From: Flavobacterium anhuiense
Lineage (GTDB): Bacteria; Bacteroidota; Bacteroidia; Flavobacteriales; Flavobacteriaceae
NCBI RefSeq assembly: GCF_900101855.1
Contig: NZ_FMVC01000002.1
Location: 625,599-689,598, forward strand
Direction of reading: 5' to 3'
Length of the DNA stretch: 64,000 bases
The notes below the pieces were generated by a model, which was given only the letters and a program-made list of their open reading frames with translations, ran no database searches and had not been told where the DNA came from. Position 1 is the first letter of the stretch; every line of letters starts with the position of its first letter. The position numbers and the translations under genes are program-made. This document shows positions 16,666 to 26,650 of the stretch, in pieces.

Positions 16666-18747
16666 TTACTTAAAATTCGAAATTCCTTCTTTCAGCCATT
16701 GCAAATATTCTTCTGTACTCACATAACTGATTGTTGGCTTTGTGCTGTTTAAATTATTTCCTTCTAAATCCGTAATAACATACAAAGGCTGTGTATTGGT
16801 TTTATATTTGGAAATCATAAAATCGGTCCATTTATCTCCAACTGTAATGATTTTATCTCCTGCTTCAGTTGTAAACTGTTCTTCCTTTGGCAATTCACGC
16901 TTATCATCAACATAAAGTGAAATCAAAACCACATCGTTTTTAAGAATTGGTAAAACGGAAGGATCTGACCAAACATTATTTTCCATTTTTCTGCAATTCA
17001 CACAAGCATAACCTGTAAAGTCAAGCATAATTGGCTTATTGATTTCTTTAGCATAAGCTAAACCTTCTTCGTAATCATGGAAAACCATAATTCCGTGAGG
17101 TCCTAATTCAGCACCTTCTGGCATACCTTTAATAGAGCCTGCCGAAACCGCTCCGTTTCCTGAACCTCCTACTCCAAACGGACTTTCGCTATACTGCGGC
17201 GGCGGCGGGAATGCACTGATTAATTTTAAAGGCGCTCCCCAAAGTCCAGGAATCATATAAATTGTAAAACTTAAAACAATTAATCCTAATGATAATCTTC
17301 CGACTGAAATATGATGAGTTGGGCTATCGTGCGGCAATGTAATTTTTCCGAATAAATAGAATGCAAGAGTTCCAAAAATAGCAATCCAAATCGCTAAGAA
17401 AACTTCTCTTTCCAAGAAATGCAATTGTAAAACCAAATCGGCATTTGACAAGAATTTGAATGCTAATGCCAATTCTAAAAATCCTAAAACAACTTTTACA
17501 GTGTTTAGCCATCCACCAGATTTTGGTAACGAATTCAACCACCCCGGAAACAATGCAAATAACATAAATGGCAAAGCTAATGCAGAAGAGAATCCTAACA
17601 TTCCAACAATTGGCGCGATCCCTCCATTTGAAGCTGCTTCAACCAACAATGTCCCTACAATTGGTCCTGTGCACGAAAACGACACGATTGCCAAAGCCAA
17701 AGCCATAAATAATATCCCAACCAAACCACCTTTATCTGCTTGCTGATCAGCTTTGTTTGCCCATGAATTTGGAAGCATAATTTCGAATGCTCCTAAAAAT
17801 GAAACAGCAAAAATGATTAAAATCACGAAGAAAATAAGATTGAACCAAACATCTGTCGATAACGCATTTAATGCATCTGCACCAAATATTTTGGTTACAA
17901 TCAATCCTAAAATCACATAAATAGCAATGATTGATAATCCGTAAAAAATAGCATTTCTAATTCCTTTTGCTCTGCTTTTACTTTGTTTTGTAAAAAAGCT
18001 CACTGTCATTGGAATCATTGGGAAAACACATGGCGTAAATAAAGCTGCAAAACCACCTAAAAATGCAAGAAAAAAGATCGACCATAAACTTCTAGAAGGA
18101 GCTGGCGCAGGAATTTCTGCTGCTGCCGTTTCTGCTGTTTTCTCTATTTTTGGCTGTACTGCCTCTTCTTTTTTAACGGTATCAACCGCCAAACCAACTA
18201 CTTTTGTTTCGTCCAATTTAGCCTCTGAAACAACTGGAACTTCGTCCATTTTAAATGATGAAGGAACAGCGATAGAGAATTTCTTGCTTGAATTGATACA
18301 AACTTCTTTACAAACCTGAAAATCAAAATCTACATCAACCGTTTTTAAATTTGGGTTAATGATTTTTATCTCTTGTTCAATATGTGCTTTGCCTTCAAAA
18401 AAAGTTTCATCTACGCCAAAAACATCGTTAAAAGCTGTTCTTGTTTTGCCTTCTTTAGCTTTTCCAATTAACTCGTAATTTCCTTTTTGGTTTTTAAACG
18501 AAATTTCCAAAGCAAGCGGTCCGCCGTCTGGAGTAAACTGAGAATACATATGCCAGTCTTTTTCGATCGTTCCATCAAAAATTAGAATAACCTTATCTCC
18601 TTTTTTCTCTATTTTAGAAGTCCATTTTACTGGTTCTAATATTTGAGCATTACTTGCTAATGCAAAAAAGAAAAAGAGTAAAAAAACGTTTATTTTATTC
18701 CAGATACTTTTTGAAATTATGGACTGATGGGCTTGTGTAAAGTTCAT
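16666..18747 (-). CDS. dsbD: DsbD-type thiol:disulfide interchange protein
   Basis: 693 aa inner-membrane protein that moves reducing power from cytoplasmic thioredoxin to the periplasm. The signal-like N-terminus ends ALASNAQ. The periplasmic alpha domain carries the CKEVC pair. There are eight membrane helices with the conserved half-site cysteines in LFTPCVFPMIP and SFSCTGPIVG, and the gamma thioredoxin domain has CVNC (YACVNCRKMENNVW). Its ATG shares one base with the tilS stop (TAATG), so translation is coupled to tilS. Confidence 0.93.
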   Translation of the reverse strand: MNFTQAHQSIISKSIWNKINVFLLFFFFALASNAQILEPVKWTSKIEKKGDKVILIFDGTIEKDWHMYSQFTPDGGPLALEISFKNQKGNYELIGKAKEGKTRTAFNDVFGVDETFFEGKAHIEQEIKIINPNLKTVDVDFDFQVCKEVCINSSKKFSIAVPSSFKMDEVPVVSEAKLDETKVVGLAVDTVKKEEAVQPKIEKTAETAAAEIPAPAPSRSLWSIFFLAFLGGFAALFTPCVFPMIPMTVSFFTKQSKSRAKGIRNAIFYGLSIIAIYVILGLIVTKIFGADALNALSTDVWFNLIFFVILIIFAVSFLGAFEIMLPNSWANKADQQADKGGLVGILFMALALAIVSFSCTGPIVGTLLVEAASNGGIAPIVGMLGFSSALALPFMLFALFPGWLNSLPKSGGWLNTVKVVLGFLELALAFKFLSNADLVLQLHFLEREVFLAIWIAIFGTLAFYLFGKITLPHDSPTHHISVGRLSLGLIVLSFTIYMIPGLWGAPLKLISAFPPPPQYSESPFGVGGSGNGAVSAGSIKGMPEGAELGPHGIMVFHDYEEGLAYAKEINKPIMLDFTGYACVNCRKMENNVWSDPSVLPILKNDVVLISLYVDDKRELPKEEQFTTEAGDKIITVGDKWTDFMISKYKTNTQPLYVITDLEGNNLNSTKPTISYVSTEEYLQWLKEGISNFK

Positions 18748-20057
18748 TATAGTAATTCTATTTTAAGTATTTTATTTGTGGCTTTTTCTATTTTAAAACG
18801 TTCGTCTTGTCTCATTCCGACTACCCAGACGATTTGATCATCTGAGCATAAAATCCAAATTTTTTCCTTTTCAATCAAAGAAAGTTTTTCATCTTTAAAA
18901 AGCTTGCTTACCTTTTTTGACTTTCCTTGCATTCCAAATGGCTGAAAAACGTCGCCTTCTCTCCATTTACGCAAAATCAAAGGATAACGGATTTTATCAG
19001 AGTCGACAAATATAACTTTATTTGAACCGAATGTTGTGTGACCTACGTTACAAAGACTCATTTTTAAGGGAAAATTAACTTCTGTAGCGTTTTCATTAAT
19101 TTCATATTCGTCCTTTTCTGATGTTTCAAAAAACGGACTTAAAATAAGTGTTTCTCTATTTTTCAACAATCTAAACTCCTCAGAGAGAACTTGTTTACCA
19201 GATTGCCCTTCAACCAAATCGTAAATATCATTCCAAGCAGAAAAACCAAATTCTTTCAGCCATTGATACAAATACGATTTATAATTTGGAAGTTTTTTTA
19301 ACTGATTTAAATCGAAATGAATATCATCTCCTTCTTCTTTTGCTACTTGTTGATAAACAATAATCGATGCATCTTCAACCATTTCTTTTGATTCTTGAAG
19401 AAAAGATTGCGTCTTCTGAAAAGCATCCAAAAAATTCGGATTGATTTCTTTTAAAACTGGAACCAAATTATGGCGAATCTTATTTCTGAGATATTTTGTT
19501 GAAGCATTACTGCTGTCTTCTCTCCATTCTATCTTATTTTCTTCTGCATATTTCAAGATTTCTTCTCTTGAAAAAGGAAGCAACGGACGAATTATTCTAT
19601 GATTTTGTTCGGGAATTCCAGTCAAACCTTCCAAACCAGTTCCGCGAGTTAAGTTAATGATAAAAGTTTCCAGATTATCATCGGCATGATGAGCAGTTAA
19701 AATGTAATCAAAGTTTTTTTCTTCTAAAAGTTCATAAAACCAACTATAACGCAATTCTCTCGCTGCAACTTGCGTAGATAGCTTATAATCTTTAGCAAAA
19801 GCTTCGGTATCAAAATGAGTGGTGAAAATTGGAATATTATTTTGATTGCAGTAATCCTGAATAAATTCCTGATCTCCAAAACTTTCAAGTCCGCGAAGCT
19901 GGAAATTGCAATGCAAAACGGCAATTTCATAAGGCAGTTGATTCATCAAATGCAGCAAAACCATACTGTCTAGTCCGCCACTTACAGCCAGAAAAAGCTT
20001 CTTTTCGGCTAAAAAAGGAAATCTTGAAACGATATGATTTTGAAATTTTGAAAACAT
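18747..20057 (-). CDS. tilS: tRNA(Ile)-lysidine synthetase (TilS)
   Basis: 436 aa from the ATG at 20057; the frame is open 35 codons upstream, but that extension runs into intergenic repeat sequence and lacks homology. The PP-loop SGGLDS lies at residues 26-31 for ATP binding, followed by HCNFQLRG, TAHHADDNLETFIINLTRGTGLEGL and a C-terminal lysidine-synthetase domain (WREGDVFQPFGMQGKSKKVSKLF). It modifies C34 of the minor tRNA-Ile and is essential in most bacteria. It is the first gene of a two-gene unit with dsbD. Confidence 0.94.
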   Translation of the reverse strand: MFSKFQNHIVSRFPFLAEKKLFLAVSGGLDSMVLLHLMNQLPYEIAVLHCNFQLRGLESFGDQEFIQDYCNQNNIPIFTTHFDTEAFAKDYKLSTQVAARELRYSWFYELLEEKNFDYILTAHHADDNLETFIINLTRGTGLEGLTGIPEQNHRIIRPLLPFSREEILKYAEENKIEWREDSSNASTKYLRNKIRHNLVPVLKEINPNFLDAFQKTQSFLQESKEMVEDASIIVYQQVAKEEGDDIHFDLNQLKKLPNYKSYLYQWLKEFGFSAWNDIYDLVEGQSGKQVLSEEFRLLKNRETLILSPFFETSEKDEYEINENATEVNFPLKMSLCNVGHTTFGSNKVIFVDSDKIRYPLILRKWREGDVFQPFGMQGKSKKVSKLFKDEKLSLIEKEKIWILCSDDQIVWVVGMRQDERFKIEKATNKILKIELL

Positions 20058-20371
20058 CTGATAAAAGTAAAAAATTAAATTCGAACTATTTTTAAACGAA
20101 ATGTTAAGCGCTGTTTTTTTCTGCCGCGACTCGAGTGATAGCAAGCAGACGAAGCAATTCACGAATTATTTTTTTATGCCGATGGCGCATGTTTTCTTTT
20201 GCCACAAATTACACAAATTTCCACAAATTATTTTCTTCAACTAATAGCCACAGATTAAAGGATTAAAAAAAATCTGTGCAAATCTTTTTATCCAGATAGC
20301 TATCGGGAATGGCAAAAAAATATGCATCACGATTATGAAAAATAATTCGTGAATTAGTGGCGGAAAAAAAA
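20058..20371. other. repeat-rich gap between tilS and pabB
   Basis: No gene. It holds an inverted pair of the TTCACGAATTATTTTT motif (about 20157-20174 and 20337-20356), a CCACAAATTACACAAATT copy, a hairpin ACAGATT/AATCTGT and one CCCGATAG-family palindrome (20291-20308). Confidence 0.65.
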
Positions 20372-21658
20372 TTACTGCAAAACTTCGTGCATTGCTTTTG
20401 CCTTCAGCAAACATTCTTCATATTCTTTTTCTGGAATTGAAAGCGATGTGATAGCACTTCCTACGGAAAAAGAAACATATTTATTTTCCTGATTGTATAA
20501 AATACTTCTGATCACGACATTAAAATCAAAATCACCTTCTGGCGTAAAATAACCAACTGCACCACTGTACAATCCTCTTTTAGTTTCTTCTAGATTCTCA
20601 ACAATTTCCATTACCGAAATCTTTGGCGCACCAGTCATGCTTCCCATTGGAAAAGTTGTTTTCAAAACATCTACTGCAGAAAATTTAGAATCTAATTTTG
20701 AAGTCACCGTAGAAATCATTTGGTGCACTTGTAGAAACGAATAAATTCCGCAAAGTTCTTCAACCTCAACCGAACCTTTTTGCGAGGTATGTGACAAATC
20801 ATTTCGAACCAAATCGGTTATCATGATATTTTCAGCACGTTCTTTGGTATCAGAGGCTAAGATATTTTTTGATTTTTCATCTTCAATTGGATCTGAAAAA
20901 CGCTTAGAAGTTCCTTTGATTGGCTGTGAAATAATCTTATCACCTACTTTTTTTAAATATCGTTCTGGCGAAGCCGAAAGCAGATATTGTTTGTAATTTT
21001 TAAAGAAAACAGAAAAAGGCGCTTGTGATATTTCGTTCAGTTTTTGAAACTTTTCTAACGGATTTATTATCGCATTTTCCGCATAAAATTCCATACAGAA
21101 ATTCGCTTCGTACATATCACCAATATGAATATGTTCGAGCATTTTATTTACTTTCTGAATGTATAAATCTTTAGAAATGCGTTGCTTAATTTCTAAAGAT
21201 TCCAAACTTTGGAATTTGGAATTTGGGCTTTGGATTATTTCACCAAAATCTTCTTCAAGTTCATCATCGCACAGCAATAAATATTGAATTTCAAGTTCAT
21301 ATCCTTTTAGTATAAAAACCTTTTTAGGCTGAAAGAAAAACAAATCAGGAAAGTTCAAGCCATCAAAATTATTGGACTGGAGGTTTTCAATATCATTCTT
21401 CAAATCATAAGAAAGATATCCAAAAAGCCAGTCTTTTGTGTTTTGCTGATATTGTTTTAAATCTTCAAAAGCGTTGTAATAATCAGTTTTTAAAGACGTA
21501 AAAGCGTCAACTGCCAACATGCAGTCAAAACTAGAATATTGCTGCGGATAAGAATTACTGTCTAAAAAAACAACTTCGCGAAATTGTTGCGCCCAACTTA
21601 AAAGCTGCTCCTTAAACAGTTTTGGATTGGCAATATTTTTACGGATGGAAACTCTCAA
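20372..21658 (-). CDS. pabB: aminodeoxychorismate synthase component I (PabB)
   Basis: 428 aa chorismate-binding enzyme converting chorismate plus ammonia to 4-amino-4-deoxychorismate for folate synthesis. The C-terminal catalytic half shows the PIKGT lysine motif diagnostic for PabB-type enzymes, AENIMITDLVRNDLS, GSVEVEELCGIYSFLQVHQMISTV, FPMGSMTGAPK and GLYSGAVGYFTPEGDFDFNVVIRS. The N-terminal half is divergent, as is usual in Bacteroidota. It is monocistronic with no adjacent pabA or pabC. It could in principle be TrpE, but that would be longer and lies in trp operons. Confidence 0.9.
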   Translation of the reverse strand: MRVSIRKNIANPKLFKEQLLSWAQQFREVVFLDSNSYPQQYSSFDCMLAVDAFTSLKTDYYNAFEDLKQYQQNTKDWLFGYLSYDLKNDIENLQSNNFDGLNFPDLFFFQPKKVFILKGYELEIQYLLLCDDELEEDFGEIIQSPNSKFQSLESLEIKQRISKDLYIQKVNKMLEHIHIGDMYEANFCMEFYAENAIINPLEKFQKLNEISQAPFSVFFKNYKQYLLSASPERYLKKVGDKIISQPIKGTSKRFSDPIEDEKSKNILASDTKERAENIMITDLVRNDLSHTSQKGSVEVEELCGIYSFLQVHQMISTVTSKLDSKFSAVDVLKTTFPMGSMTGAPKISVMEIVENLEETKRGLYSGAVGYFTPEGDFDFNVVIRSILYNQENKYVSFSVGSAITSLSIPEKEYEECLLKAKAMHEVLQ

Positions 21659-21956
21659 AAATGGTAATTTTAAAGGTCAAAATTACGACAAAATTATTTC
21701 ATTAGAGGAAAACAAAAAAATAATCAAATGTTTTGAATTACATTACAAAACTGTTAAAAAGACATTCATTTTATAAGAAAAAATTCGTTATATTTGATAT
21801 ACAATTAGATTAATCCCAAAAGAGCATTAATTTAATTATAATATCCTTAAAAAAGAACCTCAAAAAAAACAATTTGCGATTCTAATTTAAGCTTATAGAT
21901 TGTTTCTTTTCCAATAACTTAATTATGTTTTTTAACCTTAAAAAATCCTAAGTATT

Positions 21957-22331
21957 ATGAAAATTGCCACAATTATTGTCCGCGTTTTAATTGGCCTTTT
22001 GCTACTGTTTGCCTCTATCAGTTATTTTTTCCATCTCATGCCCGAACCAGAAACTACGGGAAACTTTAAGGCTTTTAACGTAGGTTTAATGGCTTCCACG
22101 TATTTAATGCCAATGGCAAAATCTATCGAGTTATTGTGTGGAATTGCATTTGTGACTGGGCGTTACGTAACTCTAGCAAACATCTTGATCTTACCCATTA
22201 CGGTAAATATTTTGTTTATCAATTATTTCCTCACTCCAGATGGTCTGCCTATCGCAGTTCTTCTTTTTCTAGGAAACCTTTTCTTGATTTACAGATACTG
22301 GGATAATTACAAAAGTGTTTTTACTGCATAA
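21957..22331 (+). CDS. DoxX-like four-helix membrane protein
   Basis: 124 aa with four hydrophobic helices (residues ~5-27, 42-62, 68-90 and 95-115). It opens MKIATIIVRVLIGLLLLFASISYFFHLMPEPE, typical of the small DoxX/SURF4-like proteins of Bacteroidota. Helices and the central FVTGRYVTLANILILPI stretch suit that family. The function is unknown; relatives are linked to redox or quinone biology. A convergent terminator separates it from the lipocalin gene. Confidence 0.75.
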   Translation: MKIATIIVRVLIGLLLLFASISYFFHLMPEPETTGNFKAFNVGLMASTYLMPMAKSIELLCGIAFVTGRYVTLANILILPITVNILFINYFLTPDGLPIAVLLFLGNLFLIYRYWDNYKSVFTA

Positions 22332-22350
22332 GTATTTTTCAAATCGAAAT

Positions 22351-22386
22351 AAAAAAGTCCGTCAGCATTATACTGGCGGACTTTTA
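22351..22386. terminator. bidirectional terminator, DoxX-like / lipocalin junction
   Basis: A 13-bp stem (AAAAGTCCGTCAG/CTGGCGGACTTTT, one G-U) with A-rich and T-rich flanks on both sides, between convergent genes. Confidence 0.85.
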
Positions 22387-22389
22387 TTT

Positions 22390-22932
22390 TTAATTTGCCT
22401 TATCGTGTTTTACCCACACCAAATCGGTAACATTATACCCAATTTCCTGAGCTTTGATAAGAAAATCTGCTTTTATACTTTCTGGAATTGTTTTTTCTCT
22501 AGAAAGTATCCACATATATTTTAAACTTTCTCCAGCTACAAGTGCGTACTTATAATCAGGGTCGATTGCTACGACATTGTAACCAGAATAAAAAGGACCA
22601 AAAAATGAGACTTTCAGCATACCAATATTGTCTTTTTTGACAAATCTAGCTTTCCCGACACTTTGTTCCCACTTGTCTTTTTTGACATTATAGCCCTTAT
22701 TATCGACTTTTATTGTTTTATCTTCATTTAAAGAATACTCGGCAGTCACATTGTCCAGATCTCTTTCCCATTTATAATCCAATCTAGCAATTTCGTACAA
22801 CTTACCGAGATATTTTGCACTGTCAAAGTTTGTTACAGCTTTTGCGTTTTTTGGAATTCCGCCTCCGCAAGAATATAATGCGAATCCGATTCCTGCTCCA
22901 ATCAAAATTGGAATTATATATCTGTTTTTCAT
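22390..22932 (-). CDS. blc: bacterial lipocalin (Blc family), lipoprotein
   Basis: 180 aa. Signal with lipobox cysteine at ~22 (GFALYSCGGG), then the lipocalin signature GKLYEIARLDYKWERDLDNVTAEYSL and the eight-stranded barrel to SREKTIPESI. It ends LVWVKHD as Blc proteins do. It is an outer-membrane-anchored binder of lysophospholipids or fatty acids in the enterobacterial relative. The first residues contain a basic KNR then a hydrophobic core; the GGG after the cysteine is a flexible tether. Monocistronic. Confidence 0.88.
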   Translation of the reverse strand: MKNRYIIPILIGAGIGFALYSCGGGIPKNAKAVTNFDSAKYLGKLYEIARLDYKWERDLDNVTAEYSLNEDKTIKVDNKGYNVKKDKWEQSVGKARFVKKDNIGMLKVSFFGPFYSGYNVVAIDPDYKYALVAGESLKYMWILSREKTIPESIKADFLIKAQEIGYNVTDLVWVKHDKAN

Positions 22933-23023
22933 AACACTATCTTTTTAGTTATCATAAAGATAGCACCTAAAATATACATCTAATTTACAAAATTATTTTT
23001 GATTATTATATTATATGGAGCAC

Positions 23024-23058
23024 AAAAAAAACCGTCTCATTTTTTAACGAGACGGTTT
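23024..23058 (-). terminator. terminator of lpdA
   Basis: A 10-bp perfect stem (AAACCGTCTC/GAGACGGTTT). Read on the minus strand it is followed by a run of T (23024-23030). Confidence 0.85.
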
Positions 23059-23081
23059 GTAAATATGATTTAACGTAAAAA

Positions 23082-24485
23082 TTATACGTGTAAAGCTCTA
23101 TTTTCAGTAGCTGCCAATGCGGCTTCTTTTACCGCTTCCGCGAAAGTTGGGTGCGCATGGCTCATTCTTGAAATATCTTCAGCAGATGCTTTGAATTCCA
23201 TTGCAGTCACCGCTTCAGCAATTAAATCTGCTGTACGGGCACCAATCATGTGAACTCCTAAAACCTCATCTGTTTTCTCATCAGCTAAGATTTTTACAAA
23301 TCCATCTAAGTCAGCACTTGCTCTTGCACGTCCTAAAGCTTTGAATGGGAAACTTCCAGATTTGTATTTTACTCCAGCTGCTTTCAATTGCTCCTCAGTT
23401 TGTCCAACTGCAGCAACCTCTGGCCAAGTGTAAACTACACCAGGAATTAAATTATAATCAATATGCGGTTTTTGACCTGCTAAGATTTCAGCAACCATAA
23501 CTCCTTCTTCCTCTGCTTTGTGCGCTAACATTGCCCCACGAACAACGTCACCAATTGCATAGATATTTGGAACATTAGTTTGCAAATGATCGTTTACTTC
23601 AACTTGTCCCCTCTCTGAAATTTTAACTCCAGCTTTGTCAGCGTTTAATCCGTCTGTGTACGGACGACGACCAACTGAAACTAACGAGTAGTCTCCTTCA
23701 AGAGTGATTGTTTCTCCTTTTGCATTTTCAGCCTGAACTACAACAGCATCGCCATTTCTTTCAACTGATTTTACTTTGTGAGAAACGTAGAATTTCATTC
23801 CTTGTTTTTTCAACACTTTTGTCAATTCTTTAGAAAGAGCTCCATCCATTCCAGGAATGATTCTGTCCATGAATTCCACTACAGAAACCTGAGCTCCTAA
23901 ACGAAGGTAAACTTGTCCAAGCTCAATTCCGATAACTCCACCACCGATGATAACTAAGTGTTTTGGAACTTCTTTTAAAGCCAAAGCTTCAGTAGAAGTA
24001 ATGATTCTTTCTTTATCAATTTTAATGAATGGCAGAGAAGATGGTTTTGATCCTGTAGCGATTACAGTATATTTTGCTTCGATAGTTTCAGATGTTCCGT
24101 CAGCTTTTGCAATAGCAATGTGAGTTGCATCTACGAAAGAACCTAAACCATTGAAAACAGTAATTTTATTTTTATCCATTAGGTAGTTGATTCCACCCAC
24201 AGTTTGATCTACAACAGCTTGCTTGCGCGCGATCATTTTCTCTAAATTGATTTTTACATCACCAGAAACTTCGATTCCGTGATCTGCAAAATGAGCAATT
24301 TCTGAATAATGATGAGAAGAAGATAATAATGCTTTTGAAGGAATACAACCTACGTTAAGGCAAGTTCCGCCTAATGAATTATATTTTTCTACAATTGCAG
24401 TTTTGAAACCTAATTGTGCGCAACGAATTGCTGATACATATCCTCCAGGACCTGAACCTATAATGACTACGTCAAATGAACTCAT
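23082..24485 (-). CDS. lpdA: dihydrolipoyl dehydrogenase (E3)
   Basis: 467 aa from the ATG at 24485 (MSSFDVVIIGSGPGGYVSA); the 13-codon upstream extension covers the promoter. The FAD-binding GxGxxG, the redox-active disulfide GGTCLNVGCIPSKAL, the NAD-binding GGGVIGIELGQVYLRLG, the second FAD site (IYAIGDVV) and the C-terminal HAHPTF histidine-glutamate pair are all present. It reoxidises lipoamide in pyruvate, 2-oxoglutarate and branched-chain dehydrogenase complexes and the glycine system. A TAATTTTG box reads on the minus strand at 24512-24519, 27 bases ahead of the start. Confidence 0.95.
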   Translation of the reverse strand: MSSFDVVIIGSGPGGYVSAIRCAQLGFKTAIVEKYNSLGGTCLNVGCIPSKALLSSSHHYSEIAHFADHGIEVSGDVKINLEKMIARKQAVVDQTVGGINYLMDKNKITVFNGLGSFVDATHIAIAKADGTSETIEAKYTVIATGSKPSSLPFIKIDKERIITSTEALALKEVPKHLVIIGGGVIGIELGQVYLRLGAQVSVVEFMDRIIPGMDGALSKELTKVLKKQGMKFYVSHKVKSVERNGDAVVVQAENAKGETITLEGDYSLVSVGRRPYTDGLNADKAGVKISERGQVEVNDHLQTNVPNIYAIGDVVRGAMLAHKAEEEGVMVAEILAGQKPHIDYNLIPGVVYTWPEVAAVGQTEEQLKAAGVKYKSGSFPFKALGRARASADLDGFVKILADEKTDEVLGVHMIGARTADLIAEAVTAMEFKASAEDISRMSHAHPTFAEAVKEAALAATENRALHV

Positions 24486-24783
24486 AGTATTTGTTTTTAT
24501 TTTAGCGGTTACAAAATTAAGCAATAAAGTTCTGTTTGAGGTTTAATTTTCAATGTTTTTTGTGTGAAATTTTGGAGGAAGGTTTTCTGCCACGAAGGCT
24601 CGAAGATGCAAAGTTTTTTCTTTACACTTAATTTTGCTTCTAAATAATATAAACCTAAAAAGTAGTATGATTTACATATAAAACTATTCATTAAAAAAAA
24701 TTAACGATTCTTTTCCCATTTAAGAAAAACAGTTAAATTAGTCTTACTTTAGAAACAATTTAAGACGATCTAAAAGACAATCA

Positions 24784-25800
24784 ATGGGATTATTTGACAT
24801 ATTCAAGAAAAAGAAAACAGAACTTCAAGAAAATGAACTTGAAAAATTTTTGAGGCAAGCTACGTCCAATTTTTCTGCTCAAAAAGAATTTTATCAGAAA
24901 TTATTAGAAAATCAATTATTTATAGTTACTAGTAAAAATTCCATTTCTGAAATTGGAAGGAAAACTGAAAAAGAGAATACAACTGTTCAGTGTTTTACTT
25001 TTGAAAGCGGTCAAATTCCAATCTTTACATCAGTAAATAGAATATTTGAAAAAGGAATAATGGAAAAAAATGTTCCATATCTTAGTTTAAAAGGACAAGA
25101 TTTGTTTGAAGTTTTGAATGGAGCAACATTCGTACTAAATCCATTTTCAGATTTTGTAAAAGAATTAATTCCACAAGAAATTGAAAATCTATTAAATGGA
25201 ACAATCTATAATAGAATTGACAAGCAGGAATTTGAAAATAAAAAAATTCAAGAATTTAATGAAATTTTTGAGCAAGCTGGAAAAAAGCAAGAAGGCCTAG
25301 TTATATTAGACGGATATAGAAGAAAAGAATTAAATAAATTTGAAAAACTAAAGCTTGAAGAGTCCATACAAGACTTCCAAAAATGTCTTGATATTGTTCC
25401 TGAACATTGGCAAAGTATGGTATTGATGTCTAAAGCTTTTCAAAGATTAGAAAGACACCACGAAGCACTTGAACAATTGGAATTGGCATTTAAACTTGAA
25501 TTAGAAAATCATATAATTCCTATGGAAGCTTCACTAGAAGCTATGCATTTAAAAGACATTGATAAAGCTATCTTTTATTCTGAAGAATCTCTAAAAAGAA
25601 AACCAAATGATTATGCATTATTAGGTAATCATGCAATGAACTTACTTGTTGCCCGAAAAGACAATGAAGCAAAAGAAACGATTGATAAAGCAATAAAACT
25701 ACAGCCAAATGATTCTATAAATAAAAATATTGAATCTATTATAAAAGATGTTATAGCTGAAAAAAGGCAAAGACCTACTTTTGAAGATGCTGTAAAATAA
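24784..25800 (+). CDS. SseB-like N-terminal domain fused to TPR repeats
   Basis: 338 aa cytoplasmic protein. Residues ~20-135 resemble the SseB N-terminal domain: the pattern IPIFTSVNRIFEKG...YLSLKGQDLFEVLNGATFVLNPFSDFVKELIPQEIENLLNG is close to its consensus. Residues ~170-325 contain three to four tetratricopeptide repeats (EESIQDFQKCLDIVPEHW, EALEQLELAFKLE, DKAIFYSEESLKRKPNDY, EAKETIDKAIKLQPND). SseB domains occur in secretion and stress contexts but have no fixed activity. A TPR platform suggests a protein-binding role. Confidence 0.75.
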   Translation: MGLFDIFKKKKTELQENELEKFLRQATSNFSAQKEFYQKLLENQLFIVTSKNSISEIGRKTEKENTTVQCFTFESGQIPIFTSVNRIFEKGIMEKNVPYLSLKGQDLFEVLNGATFVLNPFSDFVKELIPQEIENLLNGTIYNRIDKQEFENKKIQEFNEIFEQAGKKQEGLVILDGYRRKELNKFEKLKLEESIQDFQKCLDIVPEHWQSMVLMSKAFQRLERHHEALEQLELAFKLELENHIIPMEASLEAMHLKDIDKAIFYSEESLKRKPNDYALLGNHAMNLLVARKDNEAKETIDKAIKLQPNDSINKNIESIIKDVIAEKRQRPTFEDAVK

Positions 25801-26033
25801 AAAAATGATTTTAAAAACCATATTTCGCATTCAAACGTTGCTCTGCTTCTTCCTAACAACTTGCCTTTATTTCTCCAGACAAATATTTTCTCTTTCTTCG
25901 GTAACTAAATTGTAATGTGAATCTGAACGATTGACTCTTTTTCATCGTGCTTGATAACGTAATGTTAGACGCACTGCAACGCTTCTCTACAGAAAAACCT
26001 TTCCCCCTTTGCCTCTCTGAACCTTTGAACCTG

Positions 26034-26492
26034 CTAAAAAGAAATCACCGTAGAATTCTTCACTTCGCTAATCATAAACATACTCTGCGTACTTCCTATA
26101 TGCTGTAATGAAGTAAGTTTGGTTACTAAAAACTCTCGATACGCTTCCATATCTTTTACCAGAACTTTTAGGATATAATCGTAATCGCCGCTTACGTGAT
26201 GGCATTCTAGAACTTCATTGAGTTTAATGACTTCGCTTTCAAATTTGGTTAGAAATTCTTTTGTATGTTGAATGAGTTTTAAATGGCAAAAAACCACAAA
26301 TCCTTTTTCAATTTTGGATTTATCGACTAAAGCCACATAGTTTTTTATTATGCCTTCGCGTTCTAACTTTTTAATTCGTTCATATACCGCTGTAACCGAA
26401 AGATCAAGTTTTAATGATAATTCTTTGGTTGTTTTTTTACTATCGGTTTGAAGTAAAACCAGAAGTTTCTTATCTATAGCGTCTAAAGTCAT
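26034..26492 (-). CDS. Lrp/AsnC-family transcriptional regulator
   Basis: 152 aa. N-terminal HTH (LDAIDKKLLVLLQTDSKKTTKELSLKLDLSVTAVYERIKKLEREGIIKNYVALVDKSKI) and C-terminal RAM/AsnC effector domain (CHHVSGDYDYILKVLVKDMEAYREFLVTKLTSLQHIGSTQSMFMISEVKNS). These regulators sense amino acids as dimers of dimers. It is divergent from the sulphur amino-acid lyase gene at 26773, its probable target. Between them, TAATTAAT and ATTAATTA form a dyad at 26622-26650. Confidence 0.9.
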   Translation of the reverse strand: MTLDAIDKKLLVLLQTDSKKTTKELSLKLDLSVTAVYERIKKLEREGIIKNYVALVDKSKIEKGFVVFCHLKLIQHTKEFLTKFESEVIKLNEVLECHHVSGDYDYILKVLVKDMEAYREFLVTKLTSLQHIGSTQSMFMISEVKNSTVISF

Positions 26493-26621
26493 TTTAGTTG
26501 ATGGTTTTTGGTTGATGGTTAATAGTTTCTTTGCATTCGAAAGAAAATCTATATTACATTGTTTTTTACTTCAAAATTAGATTAAAAATAACAATTAATG
26601 CCTTTTTATAGTTTTAAAATC

Positions 26622-26650
26622 TAATTAATTGACGCATTATTGATTAATTA
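26622..26650. promoter_or_regulatory. AT dyad between lrp-like gene and lyase gene
   Basis: TAATTAAT (26622-26629) and ATTAATTA (26643-26650) with a 13-nt spacer, in the middle of the divergent intergenic region. A symmetrical AT-rich site in this place would suit an Lrp-type protein, but it could be chance in AT-rich DNA. Confidence 0.3.

Noticed and set aside
20058..20162. N-terminal extension of TilS
   Set aside because: The 35 extra residues derive from repeat-rich non-coding DNA; the PP-loop is at the normal distance from ATG 20057.
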